Assembly: GCA_024709185.1 (NCBI GenBank)
Contig: JANJXE010000030.1
Coordinates: forward strand, 1 to 7,267
Direction: 5' to 3'
Origin: Paludibacter sp.
GTDB lineage: Bacteria > Bacteroidota > Bacteroidia > Bacteroidales > Paludibacteraceae
Length of the DNA stretch: 7,267 nucleotides
The notes under the pieces were generated by a model. The model ran no database searches, was not told the DNA's origin, and worked only from the letters and a program-made list of their open reading frames with translations. Position numbers and translations under genes: made by a program. The stretch's first letter is position 1. The number at the start of each line of letters is the position of its first letter. Below, one piece after another: positions 1-6,697 of this stretch.

Positions 1-702
1 ATTGTTAGCCAGGCTACAGGCGATAGCTACCATTTCAGTAGGCCTTATATCAAAGTCTTCACTGTCATTTGCCCCGTAATATTTCATACTGTCGGGAAGT
101 TGATAGGGACCTACTATATCGAAAGTAGGATTGAATTTCCCATTGCTGGATGACCGAAAATAATCGCGGGCCGATCCGGTTCCACCATTTTGACTGTACC
201 CTTCGGAATTAAGCAAGCTGGAAAAAGCTGTTGAAGGAGTGGGAACTACAAAATTTTTATCTTTAAAGGCAACTAAGATGACCAGCGATTTGGGCGATCC
301 AAGGGTTGGAAATCCTGTCGACTGACTGATTGTTGGCGCTTTACGCATGCCCTGTCGGCTACTTTTCAACGAAGCCTGAATATCGTATTTCGAAATTCCT
401 GTCAGAAAATTAGCATCGTCGCTACTCCGTACTTCCGGATTGCGTGCAATTCGCTGCTCAGACTGTTTCGTAGTCTGCTCAGCATAGACATAAAACCCTC
501 TGCTGTTTTTTTGTACCAGATAACCATCAATCGTGGTTCTTATCTTTCTCGATTCATCACCAAAGATACGAAGTGTTAAGTTACTGCCATCGGGTTGAGT
601 GACTACAACCGGAGTTGGACTTGCCGGAATAGATTGTACCGGAAAGTTCAGGAATACCAATAAATAGCCAAGGACTAAACTGAAGATTAATTTTGAATTC
701 AT
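1..702 (-). CDS. M6-family metalloprotease-like secreted protein, N-terminal part (gene continues past left edge)
   Basis: This is an open frame of 234 codons from ATG at 702-700 to the window edge with no stop, so the C-terminal part is missing. Residues 1-27 form a signal peptide: a Lys at position 4, a hydrophobic core at about 5-20, and a likely cleavage site near Ser24 or Ala27. The mature start carries TQPDGSNLTLRIFGDE (35-50) followed by TIDGYLVQ and a FYVYAE strand, the N-terminal propeptide-like segment usual in M6 (immune inhibitor A-like) proteases. Residues 138-210, with PKSLVILVAFKDKNF, GTGSARDYFRSSSNGKFNP and the DIVGPYQLP/KYYGAN segment, match the start of the M6 catalytic domain. 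The zinc-binding HExxH would lie beyond the window, so activity cannot be judged. It is likely exported and degrades extracellular protein. It is divergent from sppA. The family call is from motif recognition. Confidence 0.85.
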   Translation of the reverse strand, partial: MNSKLIFSLVLGYLLVFLNFPVQSIPASPTPVVVTQPDGSNLTLRIFGDESRKIRTTIDGYLVQKNSRGFYVYAEQTTKQSEQRIARNPEVRSSDDANFLTGISKYDIQASLKSSRQGMRKAPTISQSTGFPTLGSPKSLVILVAFKDKNFVVPTPSTAFSSLLNSEGYSQNGGTGSARDYFRSSSNGKFNPTFDIVGPYQLPDSMKYYGANDSEDFDIRPTEMVAIACSLANN

Positions 703-838
703 TATAAATTTAAAAAGAAAAAGTCCGCAAAGTAATAGAAAAGAATCTGCTTTTGCAACTTTGGCTGCTTTTTTTTTAACGATGCAAACTATTTTGGATG
801 GATAAACGTTATAGTAAATTGTTAATAAACATACAATC
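703..838. other. Intergenic region between the divergent M6 protease and sppA genes
   Basis: This 136-bp AT-rich spacer must hold the 5' signals of both divergent genes. It contains a run of nine or more T (769-777) and several A-rich stretches. No purine-rich Shine-Dalgarno sequence precedes either ATG, as is normal for Bacteroidota. For the sppA direction I found only imperfect -7-like matches (around 790-796 and 756-763) without a well-spaced -33 element, so I do not place a promoter for sppA. No small ORF or RNA structure stands out. Confidence 0.6.
728..758 (-). promoter_or_regulatory. Candidate Bacteroidetes-type promoter for the M6 protease gene
   Basis: Read on the minus strand, TTG (758-756) is followed after 20 nt by TTACTTTG (735-728). 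This resembles the Bacteroidetes sigma-ABfr consensus (TTTG or TTG, about 19-21 nt, TAnnTTTG) with one mismatch in the -7 element. It lies 26 nt upstream of the ATG at 702, a short but plausible leader. The match is imperfect and the region is AT-rich, so it may be chance. Confidence 0.35.
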
Positions 839-2584
839 ATGAAACATTTTTTAAAGTACACACTTGCCACCATTACTGGCATCATTGTTACCACTATCGT
901 TGGTTTATTAGTTCTGTTCGGTGTTTTGGGTGCAATTGCCGGTTCGTCCGATGCCCCGGTAAAAGTAAAAGCTCCTTCTATCTATGAGTTGGAACTCAAA
1001 GGTCAACTGGTTGATCGATCGGAGGACGATCCGTTTAGTGCTGTATTTGCTGAAGCAATGGGTCAGCCGGCTGTTCAACAGCTGGGTTTGGATGAAATCC
1101 TGCTTAATATTGACAAAGCAAAAAACGATTCACTGATTAAAGGTATTTATCTGAAAGGGGGTACTCTGGTGGGTGGCCTTGCCTCTGTAAAAGAGATTCG
1201 GGATGCACTGATCGATTTCAAGTCGAACGGAAAGTTTATTGTTGCGTATGCTGATAATTATACCCAAACAAATTACTACCTGGCAACCGTAGCCGATCAA
1301 CTACTTCTTAATCCCGCCGGAATGGTCGATTTCAGGGGTATTGCTTCTGAGGTGCTCTTTTTGAAGAATACCCTCGACAAGCTGGGAGTTGAAATGCAGG
1401 TGGTAAAAGTAGGGACTTACAAGTCGGCTGTTGAGCCATTTATACAGACCAAAATGAGTGATGCTAACCGTGAACAGGTTACTTCATATACCCGTTCGAT
1501 GTGGAATACAATGATCAATGAAATTGCAGTTTCACGTAAGCTTTCTGCTGATCAACTGAATGCATATGCTGATGAAATGATGACTATGCAGCCGGTTGAA
1601 AAATATGTGGCCTACAATATGATCGATTCGCTGGTATATGCCGATGAAGCCGACAGCATTCTTACTTCCTATCTGAAAGATTACAAATTACTTACCCACA
1701 AATCGATGAACAAGGTAGTGGATAAAACCAAATTCAGCAAGGATAAAGTGGCTGTAATCTACGCTGTGGGTGGTATTGATGATGGTTCAGGAAACGGGAT
1801 CGTTTCGGAAAAATTGGTGAAGACTATCAATGAGGTGACAAAAGATAAGATGGTGAAGTCGGTGGTGTTCCGCGTGAGTTCTCCGGGAGGAAGTGCGTAT
1901 GGCTCAGAGCAGATTTGGAGAGCCCTTACGAATCTAAAGAAAGAAAAACCTCTGATTGTATCCATGGGCGATTATGCAGCATCGGGCGGCTATTATATTT
2001 CAGCACCTGCCGATACTATTGTAGCTCAGCCAAATACAATTACTGGTTCAATTGGTATTTTTGGTTTGATACCCAATATTGATGGACTTAATAAAAAACT
2101 GGGATTCAGTTACGATGTGGTGAAAACCAATCAGTACAGCGATGCTCCATCGGTTAACCGGGCTTTCCGTCCCGAAGAGCGTGCCCTGATGCAGGGGTAT
2201 GTGGATCGTGGCTATGAATTATTTGTAAAGCGTTGTGCCGATGGTCGTTCCATGACAACCGACCAGATTAAGGCCATTGCTGAAGGTCGTGTATGGACCG
2301 GCGAGGAAGCGCTTAAGCTGGGTCTGGTGGATGTACTGGCTGGTCTCGACGAAGCTGTTCGCATTGCCGCTGAAAAAGCCGGACTTACTGAATTTAACGT
2401 TAAAGAATTTCCTGCTAAGGAAGATTTTCAAACCCGCCTGATGAAAAGCTTTACCGAAGAAGCAGAAGCCCGGTTGTTGAAGATGCGTTTGGGTGAACAC
2501 TACAAACTGGTAAAACAAATCGACCAACTTCAGTACATAAATGGCATTCAGGCTCGTTTGCCTTACGAGATCCGAATATATTGA
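839..2584 (+). CDS. sppA: Signal peptide peptidase SppA, 67K type
   Basis: The product (581 aa, close to the ~618 aa of E. coli SppA) is a membrane-anchored serine protease of the S49 family that degrades cleaved signal peptides after export. Residues 8-34 form one hydrophobic N-terminal anchor. The protein has the two tandem S49 domains of the long form. The N-terminal domain carries the general-base lysine in GTYKSAVEPF (Lys195, equivalent to E. coli Lys209). The C-terminal domain carries the nucleophile in GDYAASGGYYIS (Ser382, equivalent to Ser409). Between them is the conserved FRVSSPGGSAYGSEQIW segment (344-360), and TGSIGIFG (402-409) and GRVWTGEEALKLGLVD (483-498) follow. Both catalytic residues are present, so it should be active. 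The ATG at 839 gives a complete anchor and there is no alternative nearby. It is transcribed alone, converges on the phosphorylase operon and ends before a strong terminator. Confidence 0.97.
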   Translation: MKHFLKYTLATITGIIVTTIVGLLVLFGVLGAIAGSSDAPVKVKAPSIYELELKGQLVDRSEDDPFSAVFAEAMGQPAVQQLGLDEILLNIDKAKNDSLIKGIYLKGGTLVGGLASVKEIRDALIDFKSNGKFIVAYADNYTQTNYYLATVADQLLLNPAGMVDFRGIASEVLFLKNTLDKLGVEMQVVKVGTYKSAVEPFIQTKMSDANREQVTSYTRSMWNTMINEIAVSRKLSADQLNAYADEMMTMQPVEKYVAYNMIDSLVYADEADSILTSYLKDYKLLTHKSMNKVVDKTKFSKDKVAVIYAVGGIDDGSGNGIVSEKLVKTINEVTKDKMVKSVVFRVSSPGGSAYGSEQIWRALTNLKKEKPLIVSMGDYAASGGYYISAPADTIVAQPNTITGSIGIFGLIPNIDGLNKKLGFSYDVVKTNQYSDAPSVNRAFRPEERALMQGYVDRGYELFVKRCADGRSMTTDQIKAIAEGRVWTGEEALKLGLVDVLAGLDEAVRIAAEKAGLTEFNVKEFPAKEDFQTRLMKSFTEEAEARLLKMRLGEHYKLVKQIDQLQYINGIQARLPYEIRIY

Positions 2585-2600
2585 GAAAATATTGTGTGAC

Positions 2601-2650
2601 TAAAACAAAAAAGTTCATCAGATTTTATTCCGATGAACTTTTTTGTTTTA
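2601..2650. terminator. Bidirectional intrinsic terminator between sppA and the phosphorylase operon
   Basis: A perfect 19-bp inverted repeat, TAAAACAAAAAAGTTCATC (2601-2619) and its exact complement (2632-2650), encloses a 12-nt loop. The stem base is A/T only, so each strand ends in its own T-rich tract (TTTTTTGTTTTA). It starts 16 nt after the sppA stop and ends 19 nt after the stop of the converging phosphorylase gene, so it can serve both directions. Confidence 0.92.
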
Positions 2651-2669
2651 TAAATCATTTAGCAGCTAT

Positions 2670-3482
2670 TTATAAATCAGCTACCAGCTCTGTCATGATT
2701 TGAGTCATCAAAGGCTGCGCTTTGTTGCCAATTTCCTGTACTTCTTCGTGGGTTACTTCCACAATTTTGCCAGGCACACCTAAATCGGTGATAATTGAAA
2801 TTCCAAATACATTCATTCCTGCATGATTGGCAACAATGACTTCGGGTACTGTACTCATTCCCACTGCATCTCCACCTATTATACGAAAATATTTGTACTC
2901 GGCAGGTGTTTCAAACGTAGGACCGGTTGTGCCAACATATACTCCTTCCACCACCCTGATTGAGTTTCGAGCTGCAATTTCTTTTGCTTTTTGTATCAGT
3001 TTCACTGAATAAGCTTCACTCATATCAGGAAAACGAGTGCCCAGTTCTTTGTGGTTTTTTCCACGCAGGGGATGTTCGGGGAATAAATTGATATGGTCGG
3101 TTATAATCATCAGATCGCCGATTTCAAAGTCCGGATTCATTCCACCCGAAGCATTCGATACAAGCAGGTTGCGGATCCCCAAAGCATACATTACCCGTAC
3201 AGGGAAAGTAACCTGTTGCATGTCGTAACCTTCGTAGTAGTGAAAGCGGCCCTGCATAGCCAAAACATCTTTTCCACCGAGTTTGCCAATGATTAGCTTT
3301 CCACAATGGCCTTCAACGGTTGAAACGGGGAAATTAGGTATCGTTTCGTACGGAAATTCCGTAGTTTCTGTAAGTTTAGTTACAAGGTTTCCAAGCCCTG
3401 TCCCAAGGATAATACCTGTAGTCGGGTAAGTAGGCATCCGTTGCTTCAGAAAGTCAGCTGTTTCTTTTATTTTCTCTAACAT
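2670..3482 (-). CDS. Purine nucleoside phosphorylase, trimeric PNP/MTAP type
   Basis: The product (270 aa) cleaves purine nucleosides with phosphate to the free base and ribose-1-phosphate in cytoplasmic purine salvage. Recognisable sites, with human PNP equivalents, are: phosphate-loop GTGLGNL (Thr28 for Ser33), GRFHYYEGY (Arg79, His81, Tyr83 for Arg84, His86, Tyr88), NASGG (110-114), GPTFETPAEY (Phe190, Glu191 for Phe200, Glu201) and GMSTVPEVIVA (Met209, Ser210). His245 in THEEV matches human His257. The base-recognition Asn243 is Asp233 here (IITD), a change that may widen specificity to 6-aminopurines. I chose the ATG at 3482 because MLEKIKETADFLKQRM is the usual family N-terminus. An in-frame ATG at 3521 would add 13 unconserved residues. 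The chosen start overlaps the end of lpxK by 29 bp, which suggests translational coupling. This is the last gene of the operon. Confidence 0.95.
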   Translation of the reverse strand: MLEKIKETADFLKQRMPTYPTTGIILGTGLGNLVTKLTETTEFPYETIPNFPVSTVEGHCGKLIIGKLGGKDVLAMQGRFHYYEGYDMQQVTFPVRVMYALGIRNLLVSNASGGMNPDFEIGDLMIITDHINLFPEHPLRGKNHKELGTRFPDMSEAYSVKLIQKAKEIAARNSIRVVEGVYVGTTGPTFETPAEYKYFRIIGGDAVGMSTVPEVIVANHAGMNVFGISIITDLGVPGKIVEVTHEEVQEIGNKAQPLMTQIMTELVADL

Positions 3483-4536
3483 AATCGATAATTTTTTTGA
3501 TAAATACTTCGGTTTGGTCATTCAGAAGTTCGACTTTTACCGGAATCACAAAGATATGTTTTTTAAGTGAATCAGGAAGAAATGAATTGTTAATTAAACG
3601 TACTGCATCTTTATCTGTTACCACCATGATTTTATTCGGATTTTCAATCTTTTCCAGTTTTCGTTCCAAAAAGGTAAGGTTTTGTAGGGTAAAGCTATGA
3701 TGATCGGGGAAATTCACGGCAATGAGTTGCTTACATTTATCCTGCAATTCATGTAAAATTAATTGAGGAGTTACAATTCCCGTAGCCAGCACAATGGAAT
3801 ATTCCTTCAGGCTTGTTGGTGCCACATTCTCAGGTGATTCATCCGGAAACAAAGGCTTTAGTGGTTCATACCTGAAACGGGAAAACAGAATTTCCTGATA
3901 TGGTTTCGGCTTAAGTTCAAGTTCAATAATGCGTTGATCTATGGGCGATAAATCAGGAGGACACTTCGTCACCATGATATGTGAAGCGCGTTTACTTCCG
4001 CTTACCGGCTCGCGCAGGTTGCCTCCCGGCAGTAGATAGTCGCGGGTATGAAGCCGGTTATAATCGGTCAACAGGAGCTGAAAGCCAGTCTTAATGCTTC
4101 GGTGCTGAAATGCATCATCGAGGATAATCAAATCGGTATCCGGGTGTTGTTCCAGTATCAGGTCGACACCCCGGCTTCTTTTTTCGCATACGGCCACAGG
4201 AATATGTGGAAACTTCCTTGCAATCTGAAGTGGCTCATCACCAGCGACTTCTACTTTTGAGCCGGTTGTAATCATTACAAATCCCTTCGATTTGCGTTTG
4301 TAGCCTCTACTGAGAACCGCTAACCGAAGATTGTTCTGTAAAATTTCAAGTAGAAATTCAACATGGGGAGTTTTACCGGTTCCTCCCACAGTCAGATTTC
4401 CGACAGAAAGTAAGGCTACCTTTTTTTCGTGTATGGCAAGCAGGCCAAAGTCGTAAAGCAGATTTCTGAAAGAAACGATGGCTCCATAGCACATTGACAA
4501 AGGAAATAGCAGGATGTAGCGGATTAGTTTCTTCAT
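3454..4536 (-). CDS. lpxK: Tetraacyldisaccharide 4'-kinase LpxK
   Basis: LpxK phosphorylates the 4' position of the tetraacyldisaccharide-1-phosphate precursor to give lipid IVA in the Raetz lipid A pathway, at the cytoplasmic face of the inner membrane. The 360-aa product is near the normal family size. It starts with a hydrophobic membrane-associating segment (about 5-33). It then has SVGNLTVGGTGKTP (44-57), the P-loop with Lys55, followed by SRGYKRKSKG (76-85), GDEPLQIA (99-106), the acidic ILDDAFQHRS motif (138-147) and LPGGNLREP (169-177). FPDHHSFT (276-283) and VTDKDAVRL (306-314) close the conserved set. I chose the ATG at 4536 (MKKLIRYILL) because it matches the family start and leaves 25 bp after yidD. 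An in-frame ATG at 4590 would overlap yidD and add 18 unconserved residues. Confidence 0.96.
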   Translation of the reverse strand: MKKLIRYILLFPLSMCYGAIVSFRNLLYDFGLLAIHEKKVALLSVGNLTVGGTGKTPHVEFLLEILQNNLRLAVLSRGYKRKSKGFVMITTGSKVEVAGDEPLQIARKFPHIPVAVCEKRSRGVDLILEQHPDTDLIILDDAFQHRSIKTGFQLLLTDYNRLHTRDYLLPGGNLREPVSGSKRASHIMVTKCPPDLSPIDQRIIELELKPKPYQEILFSRFRYEPLKPLFPDESPENVAPTSLKEYSIVLATGIVTPQLILHELQDKCKQLIAVNFPDHHSFTLQNLTFLERKLEKIENPNKIMVVTDKDAVRLINNSFLPDSLKKHIFVIPVKVELLNDQTEVFIKKIIDYVRENKRNS

Positions 4537-4561
4537 GATAGTTCGATTTTTATTGCTTGAA

Positions 4562-4789
4562 TCAGGGCACAGGATCGTAGCCACTTCCACCCCATGGATG
4601 GCAACTGAAAATTCGCTTCAGAGCCAGCCAGCCTCCTTTGAAAATCCCATGCTTTAGCACGGCGTCAACGGTGTATTGCGAACAGGTAGGAGTATACCGG
4701 CAACTGGGAGTAAGTAGCGGGGATATGCTATAGCGGTAGAAATATACCGGCAAAAGCGCAATCTGACGTATTGTTTTTTTCAACTTCAT
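4562..4789 (-). CDS. yidD: Membrane protein insertion efficiency factor YidD
   Basis: This 75-aa protein belongs to the YidD family, small inner-membrane-associated proteins that help the YidC/Sec route insert membrane proteins. The family signature is complete: an amphipathic N-terminal stretch ending in [22 protein letters not shown] (17-39, with Cys30 and Cys36), GGWLALKRI (52-60) and the C-terminal [12 protein letters not shown] (64-75). The basic N-terminus (Lys2, Lys4, Lys5, Arg8) fits a membrane-surface helix. It starts 10 bp after the rnpA stop, the classical rnpA-yidD neighbourhood. The yidC and rpmH genes that often flank this pair are not in the window. Confidence 0.97.
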   Translation of the reverse strand: MKLKKTIRQIALLPVYFYRYSISPLLTPSCRYTPTCSQYTVDAVLKHGIFKGGWLALKRIFSCHPWGGSGYDPVP

Positions 4790-4799
4790 CGTTTCGGGA

Positions 4800-5192
4800 T
4801 TATAAACTGTTCGCCAGTCGTTGAAGGGCAGTCGACATTTTTTCTCCGATAGTAGTATACCCGGTCATTTCATTGCTCAGATAAACGATTCCCAGGTGAA
4901 GAGAAGCATCTTTTTTCTCCATTTCAGCGAAAAGAACATGCTTGTTGATGCGGTAGTTTTCCCGAAGTAACCGTTTGATGCGATTACGATTCACCGCAAG
5001 TCGGATTTTCTTTTTGGGTACACTGAAAAGAACCCGAACAGGGGCATTTTCTTCCTTGTCGGTAACAAGGTAAACTATCCTGAGAGGGTAAACAATAAAT
5101 CCTTTCCCCGATGCAAAAAGTTTTTCGGTGCGAATTTCACCGCACAGACGTTCTTGTTTTCTGAAATGCCTGTCCACCGGTTGGATATTCAT
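4800..5192 (-). CDS. rnpA: Ribonuclease P protein component RnpA
   Basis: RnpA is the small basic protein subunit that joins the RNase P RNA to remove 5' leaders from precursor tRNAs. The 130-aa product has the typical RKQERLC start of the core fold (11-17), the hydrophobic [12 protein letters not shown] strand (52-63) and the RNR motif [14 protein letters not shown] (68-81) that contacts the catalytic RNA. The C-terminal helix (113-130) is also as expected. It carries about ten residues before the conserved KxERL region, a modest extension; no in-frame Met closer to that region is available. It follows the HemD-like gene by 29 bp and precedes yidD by 10 bp. The usual partner rpmH is not upstream, so the ancestral rpmH-rnpA pairing is broken here. 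Confidence 0.95.
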   Translation of the reverse strand: MNIQPVDRHFRKQERLCGEIRTEKLFASGKGFIVYPLRIVYLVTDKEENAPVRVLFSVPKKKIRLAVNRNRIKRLLRENYRINKHVLFAEMEKKDASLHLGIVYLSNEMTGYTTIGEKMSTALQRLANSL

Positions 5193-5221
5193 ACACGATT
5201 ACTCCCCCGGGAGCGTTTAAA

Positions 5222-5980
5222 TTATTTTTTCAGCCTTTTGACGTATTCTTTCAGAAATGCATCAAGTGCCATGGTCATAGAAGGGTATTGAGGAGTGGGC
5301 GCTTCCAGGTCGAGTCGCAGTCCTGAATCTCTTACAGCTGCTGCCGTTGTGTTGCCAAAACATCCAATCTGGATCTCACCCTGTTCGAAATCAGGGAAGT
5401 TTTTGAGTAAAGCCTGTACACCAAGTGGACTGAAAAACAGCAGCATGTCGTAATTGAACTCTTCTTCCGGGCTAAAGTCATTACTTACTGTGCGATACAT
5501 TACAGCTTTCGTATAGCTTATCTTTGAACCTTCAAGTGCAGAAATGCTTTCTTCGTTTACCTGTTCAGGGGCGACAAAGAGAAATTTCTCCGATGCGTGC
5601 TTATTTAATACCGGAACCAAATCGCTCATACGGGTAGATGTTCCGAAAAACACCTTACGTTTCCTGTAGTGAATATAGTGTTGCAGGTAAACCGCCACTG
5701 ATTCGGTAACACAGAAATATTTCATTGTCTCTGGAATAGTGATTCGCAATTCCTCACACAAGTGAAAGAAATGATCAATTCCCTGCTTTGCAATGAAAAT
5801 GATAGCCGTATAATCAAGAATTGATATACGTTGCGTCCTGAATTCCTTTGCCGATAGTCCTTCTACTTTAATAAAAGGACGGAATTCTACTTTAACATTG
5901 TATTTTTCGCTGATGTCAAAATACGGAGATTTTTCTCCTGGCGGCTGAGGTTGCGAAACCAGTATCTTCTTAATTTTCAA
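5222..5980 (-). CDS. Uroporphyrinogen-III synthase family protein (HemD-like)
   Basis: The 252-aa protein has the HemD two-lobed pattern. Uroporphyrinogen-III synthase cyclises hydroxymethylbilane with inversion of ring D in tetrapyrrole synthesis. Lobe one runs from IKKILVSQPQPP (3-14), and lobe two has FLFVAPEQ (133-140), the KAVMYRTV strand with the commonly conserved Tyr162, DMLLFFSPLGVQALL (178-192), IGCFGNTTAAAVRDSGL (205-221) and the C-terminal PTPQYPSMTMALDAF (228-242). HemD sequences diverge strongly, so family membership is sound but enzyme activity is not proven. The context is unusual for a haem gene: it lies between DUF4271 (12 bp) and rnpA (29 bp), with no other tetrapyrrole gene in view. 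A role outside haem synthesis is possible, so I leave the symbol blank. Confidence 0.85.
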   Translation of the reverse strand: MKIKKILVSQPQPPGEKSPYFDISEKYNVKVEFRPFIKVEGLSAKEFRTQRISILDYTAIIFIAKQGIDHFFHLCEELRITIPETMKYFCVTESVAVYLQHYIHYRKRKVFFGTSTRMSDLVPVLNKHASEKFLFVAPEQVNEESISALEGSKISYTKAVMYRTVSNDFSPEEEFNYDMLLFFSPLGVQALLKNFPDFEQGEIQIGCFGNTTAAAVRDSGLRLDLEAPTPQYPSMTMALDAFLKEYVKRLKK

Positions 5981-5992
5981 TCCCTTACTTGA

Positions 5993-6691
5993 TTAAAAGT
6001 TTAAATTTCTGATAAGTAATTCATACACTTGAAACAACCCTGTGAAGGGCAAAATTTCCAGGGTGCAAAGATACAATAATATGTAAAAAAAATCTAATAT
6101 TTTAAGGTAAAAAATCTGAAATATTTTAATGGTCACGAAAATAAACTGAAGTCCAACCACAGTGATTGCAAGGATGTTGAATACTTCTTCAGCCATACCG
6201 TTGAGAAAGTATATTTTCAATACTAAAATTGGATACAAAAACAAGCCGGCAAGCATAAAAAGCCGAAAATAGAGTAAAATGGCCAGTCGGGTTTGTTCGC
6301 GCGACAGGAAAATAAATCCTACCAGATGAATAGATAAGTACTTTAAAAGAAAGTACGCAGCTGTAATGGTGGTCAATTCGGTATACAATTGAACTGACGC
6401 GTTTACATTCGGACTCATTCCCGAATAGGCAAACAAGCTGCATACTCCAATTGCATTTATCAACAGCAGTAATCGTGCAAAGAAATCGGAATAAGTAAGT
6501 TTTCGCGATAAGTTGATATCGCTCTGGCGTTTGAATAAATCGACAACCCCAGCCATAACATACTGTCTGGAGCTTGCAAAAGCGATTACACTGAAAACGA
6601 ATAGAACAAACAAAACACCGGCCACCCAGTCTTCATTCTGAAACGAGCCGGGAAGTTCAATTCCTGTAAATAGTATATCGTGATTTATCAT
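5993..6691 (-). CDS. DUF4271 family six-helix membrane protein
   Basis: This is a 232-aa hydrophobic protein with about six predicted transmembrane segments at 22-40, 72-90, 107-129, 137-159, 170-192 and 201-221. A polar loop (51-70) with basic residues follows helix 1. The C-terminal YILLYLCTLEILPF segment (203-216), with Tyr, Cys, Glu and Pro inside a hydrophobic helix, together with the position directly before a HemD-like gene, is what I recognise as DUF4271, a Bacteroidetes family of unknown function. No enzyme motif is visible. The gene begins 6 bp after the LOG gene stop and ends 12 bp before the HemD-like gene, so the three are almost certainly translated from one message. A transport, membrane-scaffold or partner role for the HemD-like protein is only conjecture. 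Confidence 0.85.
   Translation of the reverse strand: MINHDILFTGIELPGSFQNEDWVAGVLFVLFVFSVIAFASSRQYVMAGVVDLFKRQSDINLSRKLTYSDFFARLLLLINAIGVCSLFAYSGMSPNVNASVQLYTELTTITAAYFLLKYLSIHLVGFIFLSREQTRLAILLYFRLFMLAGLFLYPILVLKIYFLNGMAEEVFNILAITVVGLQFIFVTIKIFQIFYLKILDFFYILLYLCTLEILPFTGLFQVYELLIRNLNF
6066..6097 (-). promoter_or_regulatory. Candidate internal promoter for the HemD-like/rnpA/yidD/lpxK/phosphorylase genes
   Basis: On the minus strand TTAG (6097-6094) is followed after exactly 20 nt by TATCTTTG (6073-6066), a perfect TAnnTTTG -7 element with a near-consensus -33 at normal spacing. It lies inside the last codons of DUF4271, about 85 nt before the HemD-like start. The same bases encode the conserved C-terminal helix, so coding constraint could explain the match. 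Confidence 0.3.
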
Positions 6692-6697
6692 TTTTAC

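Noticed and set aside
2219..2527. 102-codon open frame antisense to the 3' end of sppA.
   Set aside because: It lies wholly inside the conserved S49 domain coding region and its product has no recognisable motif; it is a shadow frame.
3549..3556. Second perfect TATCTTTG on the minus strand, 67 nt before the phosphorylase start.
   Set aside because: No TTG-like -33 element lies at 18-22 nt, and the bases encode ordinary LpxK codons; a six-base match of this kind is expected by chance in several kilobases.
3497..3700. Plus-strand 67-codon open frame inside lpxK.
   Set aside because: It is antisense to conserved LpxK C-terminal motifs and shows no protein-like features.
4537..4590. Extended LpxK start at 4590.
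   Set aside because: It would overlap yidD and add 18 residues without similarity to the family; MKKLIRYILL at 4536 is the normal LpxK-type start.
5202..5213. Small GC-rich inverted repeat CTCCC-CC-GGGAG between the HemD-like gene and rnpA.
   Set aside because: The stem is only 5 bp with a 2-nt loop and no T-tract, so it is unlikely to be a terminator or attenuator.
6189..6443. 84-codon open frame on the same strand inside the DUF4271 gene.
   Set aside because: It is an out-of-frame reading of the membrane protein gene, with no separate start signal or family resemblance.
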